Assembly: GCA_026413225.1 (NCBI GenBank)
Contig: CM048553.1
Coordinates: forward strand, 41,022,001-41,086,000
From: Otis tarda
Taxonomy: Eukaryota > Chordata > Aves > Otidiformes > Otididae
Direction: 5' to 3'
DNA: 64,000 bases
The notes below the pieces were generated by a model. The model made no database searches and was not told where the DNA came from. It saw only the letters and a list, made by a program, of their open reading frames with translations. Positions 35,090 to 49,500 of the stretch are shown here, one piece after another; positions within the stretch are counted from its first letter, which is position 1, and each line of letters starts with the position of its first letter. A program made the position numbers and the translations under genes.

Positions 35090-38000
35090 TTACTGTAGAG
35101 CAGGATACTTCTGCACCATGATCGTACATTTCCTAAAGTAAACTGGTATTTTCTTATTAATTAGAATAAAAATGAGCGCATTATTTCACTGAGACACACC
35201 AGGGATTTGTATTTTTATCTGTAACTGTTCTGTCAATATAGATTTAATTTTTTATTGAAAAACAAGCCATCATGAGCCAATTTGTATGGGCAATATCTTC
35301 TGGTTTTATGCCTTGTCATTCAAGTATCTGATTAACAGATACAATATAAAGGAACATCTCAATATGCATTAGCTAACAGAGTGATTTCTCTGCTGTTTCA
35401 CTGTAATTTATAAGCATATATTCGTCAGCCGTTTCACAGTACTTCATGTTGTTCAAAGCCTGCCCATCATCAGAATTTTAAGGAATGCCTCCTAGATTTC
35501 AGATTTACATTAAAAAAAAAAAAAACACAAAAATGAGGTTAATTTAGAATAGACTAGATTATGTTAAGGAAAGGAGGCATTAAACCATTTGTATAACATC
35601 TGCATGAAGAAGTTTTTTGTGTTTGTGAAGTTTATTTAAACCCATACATGAAGGATTGTAATGGCTTTGTGAAATTGTTTCTTACTTCTAGCCTTCAGTA
35701 TTAAACAAGACAAGACACATTATATTTTTACAGCAAAAATGCAATGTTTTATATTACATCACGGTTGGGAAATAGATCTTAGCCATTTACTCTTCTTCTG
35801 TCCCCAGTTAAGGAGTCCTTTTTAAAAAAGAGTCCTAGTCAGTTGTTTAAGTCCCTGTTCACAGCACACCAGCTGCATTTAAGACTTTTTCCTAAACCGG
35901 AGAGGAATGATGATTTTGACTTCTCCTCAGACAGCCTCTTGCTTATGTTCTGTGTAATATGTGTGGTATGTGTGGGTTAAAAAACAAACAAACAAACCCT
36001 AGATTGGTATTTTCTCTCTCTGGTATTGTCCGTTTTCTTTGCAGATTACAATGGCAGAAGTTCTCTGAGAAAATGGCATTGGAACACCTAAGAATCTATG
36101 AAATTATGTATAATATTTTTATAGGTACAAATGCTCTTTAAAACTCTGAGACATAAAACCTACAAAAGCCCTTATTCAGCGGCCCATAGAAAAGATTAAA
36201 ATCATCCATTTGGGGTGATTCCAAATGCCCCTGGGATGCATGTTTATTAAGCTCCTGAGCTGCATTTTGAAGTCAAGATACTTCAGGGGGATATTAAACA
36301 TTTATTTAGTCATCTAGTTTCAGACGCTCAGACTGTTATAATGGGGACCTTGTAAGTAGCAGAATGCTCCTGCGTTTTGTCCTGGGGAGCTCAAGCCTCA
36401 GTCCACGTTATCATACCTGGTCCATCTGATACTGGAGCAAACACAGGTCCTTTCATGCAGGACAGGCTTGTGCACTAAGGACAAGTTTTGAGAGATAAAT
36501 CTCAAAAGCTTTGAAAGTACTCTTTTTTTTTAATAAAAAATCCATATCTGTGCAGAAAAACAAAATGAAACATTGTTTGCACTCCCGGTTGGCTACTGTA
36601 AATGCATACTTCACTAATTAACACAACTGTACAGGTGAGGTGAAAAAGAAATTTGGTATTTAACTGATCCTTACATAGATGGTTGCATTATTCTCTGTCT
36701 CCACCCTGTCTCACCTCTACCCGGTGCCTCAGCAGCGTAAGGACTTTCCCTAATTGTTTTGCTCTCTAAGACACAGGCAAATACTAAATGGCATTCAAAT
36801 GTGAAGCTACAGCATTTTAAGTTGGAATGTAAGTTAGGACAACTAAAGAAATGTGGGTTAGCTGCTATGTAAATTATCATTAGGTATTGCAATTTTTCTC
36901 TTTTTTTATCATTTATCTGTCATTATTCATACACAAAAGGGTAGAGTGCAGTCTTTCACTACCAATTTCATCTTTGTGTTTCCAGGTGGCTCTTGGCAGC
37001 ATGATTTCCTATAATTCCATACAATTTCTGCTGAGTTATAGGTACTCAAATATTCTGATGATGCCAAGCAGCCAAATGATGCAGTGGAAGAGATGCTGCA
37101 GGATATTCCTTTAAATACATATGTATTAAGGGCTTGAAAGCACACCTCAGATGTCTGTACTTCTCAGTCCCATCCTAACCACAGAGAGAGCTCTGTCTGA
37201 GACATGACGATAGGGTGAAGATAATTTTGATGAAGACGATAATGAAAACAGCTTTTTATTGCCCCTGTAGTCAGAGGGAGTCGTAATGCAATTGTGCCTG
37301 GGACAGAGATGGGGGTGTTAAGCATATCCCTTCTGCAGGGACTGTCACCCAAGCACACATATGTTGGGCAGCAGAGGTCTGTTCAAACTGCTGGTGACTT
37401 ACTCCAAAGCTGCTAGCGGTGTAGGTACCTAAACTGAGGAATCTGAAAAGACACAGGTTATTAGCATCAGGGTGACACCAAGCTGATGTTAGCTGTGCCG
37501 CCTCTTAATCAAAGTTGGGGTTTATTATACTTCACAAACCCTCGCTAGGTCAATGTAGTGTCTGAATGTCCTGTGCAAACATTTCTCGTTGGTTTAGTAC
37601 TATCTTATGGATCTCTTCACCACACCTCATTGTTTGAAGGAGACAGGCTTATCTCTCAAATGAACCCTGCGAACATAAATCAGTGTTGGCATTTCATTTC
37701 CCCTTCCCCCTGCTACCAAGAAAACCCCCACATTTGCTTACATGGCTCCTCATATGGGAGGCATTAATTTAGCCCAGGGTAAGTAGTGGTGTTCCTGATA
37801 TTTCCCACCCAACAATTTGAAAGCCTGTAAAACCAGCCACCAAGATGACGAAGAAAGGGAGTAGCACTGAACTGGGAAAAGCGAGTTGACAAGTTACAGA
37901 AATAATGCTGCCTGAGGTTGAGCCATTAATGAGCAAAAGAAAACAAACCTCATCTAGAAGAAGACCGCCTGTCACTTTGAATGTAATACTATGAATATTT

Positions 38001-39208
38001 AAATGAAAACATAAAAAAGACATACTATTTTTCTCTTCTGAAAATCAGAAACTAATAAATTGTGCTGTAGATAAACTATGTAAAAAGATGCTGCAATTTT
38101 AGAGAAGGTGATGTGTTGCTAATTTAAAAGAGAGAAGGACCAAGCACAGTTGGTACAGAATGTTGAGAACAGCGCAGGAACCCCGGGACAGTGAGAAGAA
38201 CAGCAGTCTCACAATCTTAATTTTCATTATTTTCCATAAAGTGGGAGAAGAAAGAAGATGTGCTGTTGCTGGCTGCTCTAGGGAAGCTTTTCTTGCCCCA
38301 ATTTTTCCCCCTTTTATGTCTGGCTAGAAATTAATTAACATTACTAACATTAGCCAACCGTCTCTTCCTTTCACAAAATAAAAAATGAAGACATAAAACA
38401 AAGACATCTCTGACACTGTACTGAACAATTCTGGCAGCTGAAACTGTGTTTAATCTATAAACAGGTTAGTAATATTTAATACTTCAATTTGTATGCTGTG
38501 AGATTTTCTTTTGTTCCTAACAATTCTATGTTTAAGATTACCAGGGCTTCAGGCAGAATTGTTTGGGTAGTAAAGTGATAAACTGACACCAGAATACTGA
38601 GCAGAAAAAAACCCATTACGCTAACAGCAGCCAACAGCAGTTAATGGTTTTCAGCTGTTGCAGATCTAATTGATCTTGTTGCTATAACAGAAAGCAGTTC
38701 TCTGTGATTCATTTGCCTTCTTACTGGAACATATTCTACTCCCTTGCTGGTTTTAAGCCTCACTAACTCTAGTTTTTCCCTTTTCTTAAATGTCATTGTT
38801 AACAACACATTCTATTTAAAGCTAATATTAGGAAAATAAGAATTCTGTTCATTTTCTGAGCCTTACATTTTCTCTCTTCATTAAAAAGAAGGACCAAACT
38901 ATTTAAATTCAGTTGTGCATTTCTTATACTTATTAATCCCTTTCTTTGAAGTGTCACACCCATCACTCATTAGTCTTGATTTATACATACCTTGAAATCT
39001 GTATCTGCCATGAATGTATCAAATATGACTAAAATAACATAAACATTTTTCATCAACTGCAGTTTGATGCCAAAACCTCTTCTCCACCTGCATGTGGACC
39101 TTCCACTGGTATCAACTGGATCCAATGTGTTTTCTGCAGGGCATGATTTGACTAGTACAAGTGATAGAGCTGCCTGTACCGTTTGGATTGTGCATGCAAG
39201 TGCATTTC

Positions 39209-39229
39209 TTTTTTTTTTTTTTTTTTTTT
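39209..39229 (+). repeat. Run of 21 T
   Basis: An uninterrupted T homopolymer that is not attached to a recognisable retroposon. Confidence 0.9.
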
Positions 39230-42200
39230 ACAGCATTTGTATGATGTATTATTTACATTTTACAGAGGCATTAATTTGAATTATTTCACTTGAATTTTAG
39301 TCTTAGTGATTATGTTGGGGATATTTTGTTGGTATGATTTTATTCTTTGTCAGAAACTGGAAAAAATAAGAAGAAGAACGAAAGAAACTGGAAGAATAGG
39401 AATTGTGTGAAAATCAGTAGAAACTTGCATTCATAGTTATAATTCTAACTCATCAAAGAAGTTTGTTTTCTTATTATAAATATGAGTGCATATCAAAGGG
39501 GAATTTCCAGTAAAAGCCTTAGGAATCTCAGTGGAAATGCACAGTCTATATTTTGGTATTGTTCAAATTTAATCTTCACTTTGAGAGCTGCCTATATTCC
39601 TAAGCAGGCAGACTGCTCTACAGAATGACTTTACCTACCAATTTTGTGTGAAAAGAACCTTGGCTCTCAGCATGTGCTGTAGCTGCACTGCTCCCTATAT
39701 TATTTAAGTTAAATACCATGTATTAAGAAACTTGAATCATCTTTCTTCAGAAAAAAAAAAAGTAACTGTTTAAGTGTTGGAAAGTCTAATTATACCTCCT
39801 GTTTATTTCCTTTTGTTCTCGTAACAGCATCCATTGCTGCAATGAAGATAAAATAACACTTGCAGACAGGAAAGAAATGGGGAATTTTTCCTTTCTTCCT
39901 TTCTTGTTTCTGTTGCTGTGTAGTTCTGATTTGGTTTTTTAAAGGTTGACACACAGCCTCCTGAGAATTTTTAACATATGAGAGTAGATAACCTTGTTCT
40001 TTTGTTCACTCATCCCTGCCCTGTTCTGATTGCCTGGGGCCGTTTTCTGAATATTCCATTTCATATCCGTTTAACACTTTCTTCATTCTTCTTTCTGCCT
40101 TCATTCATCAGTTCAGAATAATGTTACATCCAATGTATCAGCAGAAAGCATAACAAAGACCTTCAGACATAATCTCATCAGTGCCTCATTGAAGAAAGTG
40201 TCACTAAGAACAAACCAAGGTTGTATAAACACAGAGAAGCAGCTCACTGCAGGCAAATGTGCCCGTTCAAATTTATTTCCTTTAGTCCTTTTGCTTATCT
40301 GAGACTTGACACTTCTTAAAAGATTCTGCTGCTTTCACCTATAGTGAGAAGCTCTTAACTCCACTTACTGCCCTCTCTGTTGTCCAACACATTTCTCACA
40401 GAACTAGACATCATCCTGTGGGGAAGTATGGCAACATATAGCTCAAAGTAAATCTTGGGCTATAAAAAGACTAAAAAACTCCAATATGCATAGCTTAACA
40501 TCAGAAGAAGTTTTCCACTTACTTACACAGGCATCTCCCTTTTTAACCCAAAGAGCAGCAACATCTTCTCATCCTGGTTAAAGAAAAGGACTTTTAATAA
40601 AAAGCATATTGAAGAAGCATCTTGAGTTATGTGAAGAATGAGCAAAGCCTCAGAAAATTAATTGACATGAAACAAATGATTTCTGAAGTCACTTCTACTG
40701 GAGAATAAGCACAGGATTAAGAAAAACCTTTTTGTGAACAGAATATTTAATTTTTCCATTCAAATACTTTCACAAAGGGATTTGAATTCATCAATTACAA
40801 TGTGGGGCAGGGCAGAGAAGAATGCCTAGGGAAAGTAATGCAAGTGTGTAAATGAAAATGCACCATTTTCATGAACAATACACACATATGATTAGGAAAG
40901 GCATATACACTTCAAAAATCAGCTACATTTAGAGTCACATTTTATACATGAGCTTAGGAAAGTAACATTACATTTTAACTTTCAATATTCAAACTTTGTT
41001 GGTAGTGCAGAAGTCTTCTGTTTCCGAGAGGAAAGGACTGAAGTCCTTACAAGAAATTAACAGTAAAATTTTAAAAAATTACAGAAATTAATCTTCTTTA
41101 GTTTTTAAAAAGAGACCAGAAGACAATAATAAAATAAAGATTTCAGGAGACATAAAACTTTAAAAAAAAAAAAGTAAAACTTTCCCTGCAAATTACAAAA
41201 CAGCAAATGAAGTGTGCACTAGAAACCAAAGCCATCTGGCAAATTAAGTGAAAATTAATGATTAAAGAAAATCTCACTGTGTTTGTAGTGTGTTTTCATC
41301 CATCTGTGCCCAATTATAAAAGAGTTGTCAAAGAAAGCAACCCACCGGTGGTTAATTCCAAACTAATCCAGAAAGCCTGAAAATGTCCATCAGTGCTTTT
41401 CTTTCTGTTTGTAATCTCTGCAGGTTTCTGATAAGGGCAGCATTAAACTATGGTGTCATGAATCTTGGCTCTCACATTTGAAACTAACAGAGATGCACTA
41501 GTTGTGATCGTTTTAAATTAAGGAAATACCATCTTTCAAAAGCACACTACAGATAGAATTTATAAAAGGAAAAAACTATGTTCAGGTCCATTTCTGTCTT
41601 GAGCAGCCAGCACAGCTATTCCCGTTAACGACTCCAAAACTCTGAAACCCTCTGCTGTGACCCAAGTAGAGAGTGCTAAAGTGCTGTGTTACACTGCTGG
41701 AGGAGGCAGTGCCAGAGAGGTGATACACCTTGCACCGGCTCCGTGTTGTGTTGGGTTGACAGGGCTTTGGGTCCCAGCCACGGTAGTTGAGGTTGTGAAT
41801 TTGCAAATTTCCTGACACTTCACGTTGTACTGCGCTGCAGTTTCACACCCTTGCCATCTGTGTGGACTTGCTCAGTGTCCTGTGATTCACAGAGCAGCCA
41901 TACGTTGTTCTCTGTGTGGAGGAGAGGCTGTTCTCTGTTTCAAAGAGAAGGAGCTTGGGATTCCTTTACTGTTAGTTTGGGCCCTAAGATAATTTTTAAG
42001 TGCAAACTGTGACTGCTAAGCTGCTGGGACTTCTGACTACATTTGCTCTGTAATGGAGTACATGGTGACATGGTGATGGGTAGAACTAGTGGATAGCCTT
42101 CCTTGGGTAGGTTATCCTTTGGTTTTTCTCTAGAACAAGCAAAAAGAGAGATACACCCAAAAGGCAATTTTAGAGAATGTCTAAATGAATTGTTCTCTTG

Positions 42201-44915
42201 AGGTCCTTAACCACTAATTGAAAAGGAAAACTAGTCTCCATATGTTAAAGTTAACCTTTGTGAAACTCCTCCATAATGCAATATAGACCCAACAGTAGGA
42301 GCACACTAGGGGAATTATTGAGGAGCAAGCATGGAGAAGAGCAAGTAATTCCCTTTATGTTCTGTATTTCCAGATGAGGATTTGATGTCAGAGAAGTGAG
42401 TGACAGAAAGACAGTAGGTATCCACATTAATGAACTCTCTTCTTTGACTGGAGTCTTTAGTACCTAGTAGTAAGGCATGAGCTTGCTTTCATGCTTTTTT
42501 TTTTGAGTTATTTTAGTAAAGGGTCACTTTTCAACCCTGGCTTCTTGCTCACAGAAGATTTAGGAGAGCAGTTTGGAGCTGTGATTGTGAAAAAAAAAAA
42601 GTGAAAAGTATTGGGAGATGTGTCATTCTTCTCCAACACTACACTGTTCCCGGTCAGCCTCCTAGTTTTGTCTCTGAATACTCGGTGTTTTATTAATTCT
42701 TCAAGTCTTTGCACAAGTCCTTGCTGCTGGGATTCTTCTGGCATGGTCTGTATTAGCACTCAAACCAACTTGAGAAGTTCATGTATATTAAACATTTAGA
42801 GTTGTAAAATGTCAAAACTCAGTGGCATCTGCTTTCTCAAATGGGCCCATATGAAGCTGTTGTGCCCACTCCCTTTAAATAATAGACTTGAATTAACCCT
42901 TTACATTCTTCTGACAGCAGACAACATAAATCAGTATTATCAGCTTGCTATGTAATCATAACATTTACAGACCTCTCAGCATCGTTTACATCTGGTACAT
43001 TAAAATTGTCTGCTCAATCGTAGACCGTAGTTTGACATGTAATTGGTTTTGGCTGCAGTTCAGGCTTATACAGCCCTTGTAGCTCCTTGGTTGTGTTGGT
43101 AGAAGTATTTGTGCAGCCATGCAGTGAACCACATCAGGGACCTGAGCCAAGTTCCAGAAAAATATAATGAAATAATAAGGTTATTTTTGAGCTAGGTCAG
43201 TTCCCTGTACTGGCAAACTGAAGGCAGCAACAAAAAAAAGCAGGGAAAAAATGAGAATGAGTGCCAGCATACTATTGAAATGGAGGCATGTCAGGCCATG
43301 TTTTCAATGTAAACTTCCAGTGTGGTGTGAAAGATTGCTCCATCTAAATACCAACATTAAATAATAATTCAGGAAAGCTCTTTGTTATTGCCAAAGTAGA
43401 AATTGCCATCTTGACAAATTGATCTAGAATGCAAAAGCCATTTTAAAACTTGGACTGTCTAATTCTTTTGTAAACATTATTATTGGGTTGAGGGTTCGTA
43501 AATTTATTGTTATGTTTCGTAAATGACTGATAATGCTATTTTAATATTGCAAATCAGATTCTGCTTTAAATTAAAAACCCAAACATAGCTACAAGGGACT
43601 AGATTATGCCTCAGTTATACCTGTGTATTCCCATTTACTTCAATGATGCTGATTAAAAAGTAATTTAGGGCAAAGTTTTGTCTGAAAAGTTTGTTTAGTC
43701 CTTATATACAAAACATTAATTATTGTCTATCTTTTAATATAATCTGCACCACCTATAGTTTCATATACATATTTTATTTTCAAGCCCTATAGAGATTTGT
43801 TTTGTGTATGAGATCCAGTATTTCCATAGACATATGCAGTAGCAGAAGAGGATATCCTGGTATGGTGGTTAAAAAGTTCTGATAGACAATTTCCTTGCCA
43901 CTTTTTCTCTTCTTTAGACCAGACCCATTTTGAATGTTGTAGTGAATGTGGTGTGCACCGTATGTGCACACAAAAATTACCTGGCACATGTTACAATTCA
44001 TGTAACATCATCTATGTGAAGTGAATCTTGGTTTTGCGTAACCACATCTCAAAAAATTAGGAAGTACTAATATTAAACTTACCCACTCTGCCATAATATT
44101 TTGCCTGTGTCTTGTCTGAAGGTTCAGCAAGCAGCATATGGCATGATGTTGGGAGGAAGCCTTCACAGTGCTGGGGAAATATTGTGGGATTTTAATAATC
44201 AGCCTCTAGTAAGTTCTGCTCAAACAAACACTTGCTCAGAAACTGCAGCTCTAAATTAATTTAAAGTTGAGACCAGTTTAGTTTGGAGGTCCTGGGGTCA
44301 AGGACGTGTCTTCTACACATTCATTTTTCTTTTCCCTATTGAGAATCTTAACAGCATTAGAGCTTTTAAGAAAACCTTTTTTTTTTTTTCTTTTTTGTAA
44401 AATAGGGAAAATATTTCTATGATGACTTAAATATTCCTTAAAGACAAACTTTTCTGAAGTAAAGTAATTCCATCAGGTTTGGCATGGTAGTTTCCCATTA
44501 GCACATTCGTAGTTTCCAATTTGATGTTGCTAGCCTCAGAAACAAGACAGTATTTCCAAAATAACTCTCACCTATATGGTGTTACAAAGAGTATTGCCTG
44601 CTGGAAGTTCCTCCCTTCTCAAAGATGTTCCTTCCAAACCTGTGTGGTGGGAAGGGCTACCAAACACTTAATGTTTTATAATGTAACCACCATCCTTTTA
44701 AGACCTGTTTTGAAAACTGGGGAAGACGCTCTAAGATTTCGTTTTCCTTAAAATTATTACAGATATGAAAAAGCTAATGTACTGTGAAGAAACCCAACAC
44801 CCGCAAACAGTAGCAACACTTGGCATGGATTCTATGCATCATCCTGTTAGTTCATGCATATACACATGTAAGTGTGCATATATTCTATTGAGCCTAGGAT
44901 TATATGTGTTTTTTT

Positions 44916-44933
44916 ATATATACACACACACAT
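44916..44933 (+). repeat. Compound TA/CA microsatellite
   Basis: A short TA run passes directly into ACACACACAC and is preceded by a T run. It is a likely polymorphic microsatellite. Confidence 0.8.
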
Positions 44934-46221
44934 AGATACATGTGAAGAGTTTTGTCTTGCATTTCTTTTTCTTTTTGGAGGGAGGAGAAGCTAGAACAGA
45001 TTAGTGCTTCCTGAAAAATAAGTAAGAAATTGCTAAAGCAGTCACGGTAAAATCAGGCTACAGGCAAACTTGTATCTTGTACGGTAACATGATATTCTTT
45101 CTGGTTGTATGCCTGTTTAATATCTTTTAAGCCACCCTTGGGCAGGACCTCACTGTAAACAAGCTGTCAAGTTTGACTTGGAACATCCTTTTAAAAATAA
45201 CACTAATAAATAAACATTCTGTCTTCACACATTTTGCTGCCAGGGATTCTCCATTTCTAAAATTATGAGTCTAATGATTTTGCGTATTAACTGCAATTTC
45301 CTTTTTTCATAAATATGAATTCTTCATTTCCCATTTGTTTAGTGTTTTAAAATTAAAACTTCAATTTTATTTTATCATTATATGCTGTCATTATAATAAA
45401 AGATTTTATTGAAATCAGCTCTATCTGTTAAATTTTTTGTCTGGCAGTGCTATATAAATCAATAACAGTAATATTAGGAAGTAATAGAAGAAGAATATGA
45501 GTCTCAGATTATTTAAAAGCTGAAGTAAAAAGCTGCACAGAGGAAAAAATATGCTGTGTATAGCAAGGTCCATTGATTCAACAGAAGCCAGTGAGACGCG
45601 TGGCATTGAATTCCTTCTATGATACTTTATCTGTGAACCGTTTATCTAAATATATCCCTTAGCTCTTCTCTTTGCTAGTTTTCTCCTTGTAGCTGCTTAC
45701 TTTTTCCTGCTAGATTTCATTTGCTCCAGCATTTACTGTCTTAGGGCTGTGCAGGAGGTTTGGGTTCTCTCCAGACTCCTTGCAGTGTTGGGTGGAAGGT
45801 CCTGCGATGAGAAATATGGAATAAAGAGGTCAAAAATAAAGGGCTTGTGGAGCTGGTTAGTAGGACTCCTTGTTCCCCTTAGAAGGCAAATGGCGTATCC
45901 CACATCCTGTTTTCACAAGTGGCCAAATCTTGCCTCCACTCACGGGTACTTCCATGCAAACAGAGGCTGCCTGGGCTCTTTCCAGTTTTGTGAGCTCCGT
46001 GCGTAGATGAAACAGGAATTCTTAATGTGATATTTCATCAGAGCTGACTCTGAATTAAAAACATACTTTCTGAACAGCAAGTCCAAAGATTGTATTCAAT
46101 TAGATGACTTTGTGAACAACCTAAGACTCCATTGCTGCAGCATTTGAGAGGAAGCACATTTGCTGGACTTCAGAAGTCACAACATTTCACTCCACATTAT
46201 TTCACATGCATTGACGTGACA

Positions 46222-46378
46222 TTTTAAAATTTATGTATTTATATAAAAATATATTTTGTTAATATCTTTTTAATATTTTTATAATATACTTCAATGATAT
46301 ATTTAATATATTTTATAATAAAATTGTATATTTTATATAAAGTATAAATTTATTTTAATTATTAACATAACATTATTT
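46222..46378. repeat. Very AT-rich block
   Basis: Almost only A and T over about 155 bp, with many short self-complementary ATATTTTAT-type words. This composition is typical of easily unwound DNA and of matrix-attachment candidates, but no specific function can be assigned. Confidence 0.75.
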
Positions 46379-46559
46379 GACCTATATTGACATAACAATT
46401 TGTTACTGATTGTTTGCTACAACTCTTGAACTTTTTAAAATTTTTTTTTAAGCTCTGCTGCTATTTAACTTCACTATACATTTTCTCTTTAGAGAAGATG
46501 TATGCATATATTCATAATGTTGACAAATCCTTAAGTTTTGTTGGGACTCTCGTATTTCT

Positions 46560-46581
46560 CGTGTGTGTGCACGCATGCGCA
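46560..46581. repeat. Alternating purine-pyrimidine tract (Z-DNA type)
   Basis: Strict purine-pyrimidine alternation over 22 nt, made of GT, GC, AC and one AT step, with three CpG dinucleotides counting the first two bases. Such tracts can adopt Z-DNA under negative supercoiling. Confidence 0.75.
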
Positions 46582-49500
46582 GTGCTTTAGGAGATATGTA
46601 GACACATTAAAAACTCCGTCTTTGTTTAAGAAAAACAAGATTTCTAATTCCTATGGTTTTGGAGAAAACCAACCTGAAAGTTAGTAATGAAGTTAAATAA
46701 ATGGATTTCTGAATACATGTTTTTATTTTATCATTTTTATTTGAGTACTGGAAGTTGGCAATGCTGGATTGGAACATTGTGTGTTTAAGACTGCTACAAA
46801 GTGAGAATGAAAGTGCATTTTAAAAACCATGGAACAACCAGATATGTCTCTCTCTCAGTAGCATAGATGACACTGCTGTCAAAATCAATGAAAACTCAAG
46901 AAGAATTCAGTGAGTTCAGTGTTGCTGTCACTTCACATAAGTATTACTAGCCCTGTAATGCTGTTATTTCTTACCAGGTCACAGAAGACCATGGTAGCAT
47001 GTAAGATACTCCTGGTATAAATGGTGCAGTGACTACACAGTAGTTTCATTGAAAGACCTTTCAATCCTTCTGCTGGAAGTTCAAAGGAATTTCTTTAGCA
47101 GTAGCTGGAGGTTCTTTAATGAATGATGTTTCCAAGCTTTTGCTGGTTAATTTTGAGAGATACATAAACACTTTTTTAGAATTAATTTTCTGCATGTTGG
47201 ATGCAATTGCCATCTCAGTGTTGAGTATTGCAGTGGTTTTGAAGGATACTCAGCACCTGGGATATACTTTGTGTGTGCATTGTGTGTTTGACTGGGATTT
47301 CTGTGACAGACTGTGGAACCATGAGATAAATTTCATTTATAGTGCACGTTTGGCTGCCTCACCTTCATTCTCATCACTATTCATTTTGATTTAGACTTAG
47401 TGTTATGTGGAATTATCACTCTGTAAAATAGAAACATTTCTTTTCCCCTGCACCGTATGCATTTTGTCTTATTTTGCCTTACTCAGTGGTCTAGGAACCA
47501 ATATTTTGTGAGGCGTTAAAATCTTAATCAATAGAGCTGAAAAATCTGTTTTCTAGTATTGCAAGACATTCCTTTCCATTCATGGTAGGTTCTGAGTTAT
47601 TGGATGTTAAAACTGTAGTACCATGACTTATAGGGAATATATTTTAATAATTTTCATAGGTTATTGAAATTTATTCATTATCATTTTATTCTCCCTTTAA
47701 GGCCTATAAAGTTGAACTCATGATAATAAACTAAAGAGGCTTTACATGTAGATATATAAGAAATATTATCAATAAAAAAGTAAATCTCTCTAACACAGAT
47801 CTAAAATAGATTGTCTGCAAAATATGTGTTATAAATATGATAAACAGTGGTACAAAACAGAGCTGTTATGATCACTCTCTTGGGATGATCTACATTTTAA
47901 AAAGGCAATATCACTGGGCTCGTATATGGTAAAACCTTAGCTGTCCAATTCATAGGGGTAAATGTAACAATTTGTAGCAAAAAGGGTGTCACGTATGCTT
48001 ATCTAACTTTTGTTCTATAACTGACAAACTTCATTTTCATCCAAAATCCATTCTCTTTTTAGCCTTCACCACAGCTGCATCAAGCATATTTTACTTTGTT
48101 TTCGGTGAAAATCGCAGGTGTTGCAACAATTTTATATTGTTTGGATATAAAATTTGACTTCCAGCTTGAAAGGAGTTACTGTTTTTTGAGGAATCATTTC
48201 TTTAGTTCAATTGTTTAATCTTTGCTCAATCTGTGTTCTGTTGGTTAATGGCACTTCATTGGAATTTGACATTAACAACAGTAGGGTGGCAATGATGTCA
48301 TAACAAACTTGTGTGGATCACATTTGACTTCTAGATAATTGCTTCAAGATTTTTATTTTCGTACTCTGAAGTGCCATTTCCACCTCCTTACCTCCAGCTT
48401 CTGCATTTTACATAAAATCTGACTTCAGTACTTAAGATATTAAGAGTATGTGTTAATGAACCATGCAACTTTGAAAATATTTATGGAATATATTCCCTGA
48501 GGGCCAGCGATAACCTTGTGGTTCATGGTCTGCAGATTATTTCAATCCTTCAAGTTTAATAGGTGCTTTCATTCTGGAGTTAGGTACCCAGGCTTCTGAA
48601 TTCATACAGAGCTGCCTAAACAAGTGGTTACACCCCCATATTTCTCCTCCATGGTTTAATTTATTCCTGGATCCAGTAGCAGGGATGGGTAGCTTTGTAG
48701 TAACTTTATGGCTGCTTCACTGTAGATCCATGGACAATTTTTATGTTATTTTTTATAGGGAAAAGGAATTCATATATGTCCATGCAGATGAAAGATGTTA
48801 GAAATAGTTAAAAGGCAGGAAAAGAAAGTTACAGAGAATGAATGGCTAGGTTCTGAAGAAGGTTATTTCAAATGGAGTCTGAACGTGAAAAATGCTCAAT
48901 AGCATAGAAGAGACAAGTGCTGATCAAAACTAAGCTTGAAGGGGAAGAGAGAAGCAGAAATGAGAGACTTCACAAATGGAGAGAAGTCTCACAGAAGAAC
49001 TAAGTTCCCTGAAGCATTCAATAGCTCACACTCTGTAAGTAGGAGTGGAAATAGGGGAACCTGATGGCTGAGCTCAAGATGAAGAGGCAGATGTAGAAGT
49101 AGAAAAAAGAACCTTAGCACTCTGGTATAAAGGGAAAGAATGAGTTGACAGCATAGACTACAGAAAAGACAAAAGAGTGTAGGTAGCAGCAGAAAGGCAA
49201 GCAGAATGAAAGCTTTAATTTGGAGACAGCAGCCTTGAGAGACTCAGAATAGGTGATGATAGAGAGTTTTGCAAGATTGAGGAGATAGTGCTGTATTAGA
49301 TAAGGAAAATTGAATGGAGAAGAGGGTCGAGGTAGAAAAAAAGACATACAGGTGGAGCGCCTGTCTCGAGAAGACAGGAAAATTCAAAGCCTGCCTTTTT
49401 CCTCAGGTGTACAGGCATGGAAAAGAAAACATGAAAAAAAAAAAGAGAAACCAGCACTTTCTTTTGTCAAGTTCAAGTGATGCTGAGACATCATCAAAGT

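Larger units (their letters stand above)
35090..45000. other. Unique sequence, no gene recognised
   Basis: AT-rich DNA with chance-level open frames. Splice-like boundaries around 36045-36124 enclose a 26-codon open stretch (see findings). A patch of higher GC at about 41580-41940 carries a minus 78-codon frame with no recognisable family. Low-complexity runs are at 39209-39229 (T) and around 44379-44391 (T). Confidence 0.55.

Noticed and set aside
36986..37041. Exon-like segment after TGTTTCCAG and before GTACTC
   Set aside because: It is short, its phase does not fit the upstream candidate at 36045-36124, and the matching phase hits a stop. Such pairs are common by chance.
48063..48117. 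Exon-like segment after CTCTTTTTAG
   Set aside because: The donor (GTGTTG) is weak and only about 18 codons are involved; not enough to support an exon.
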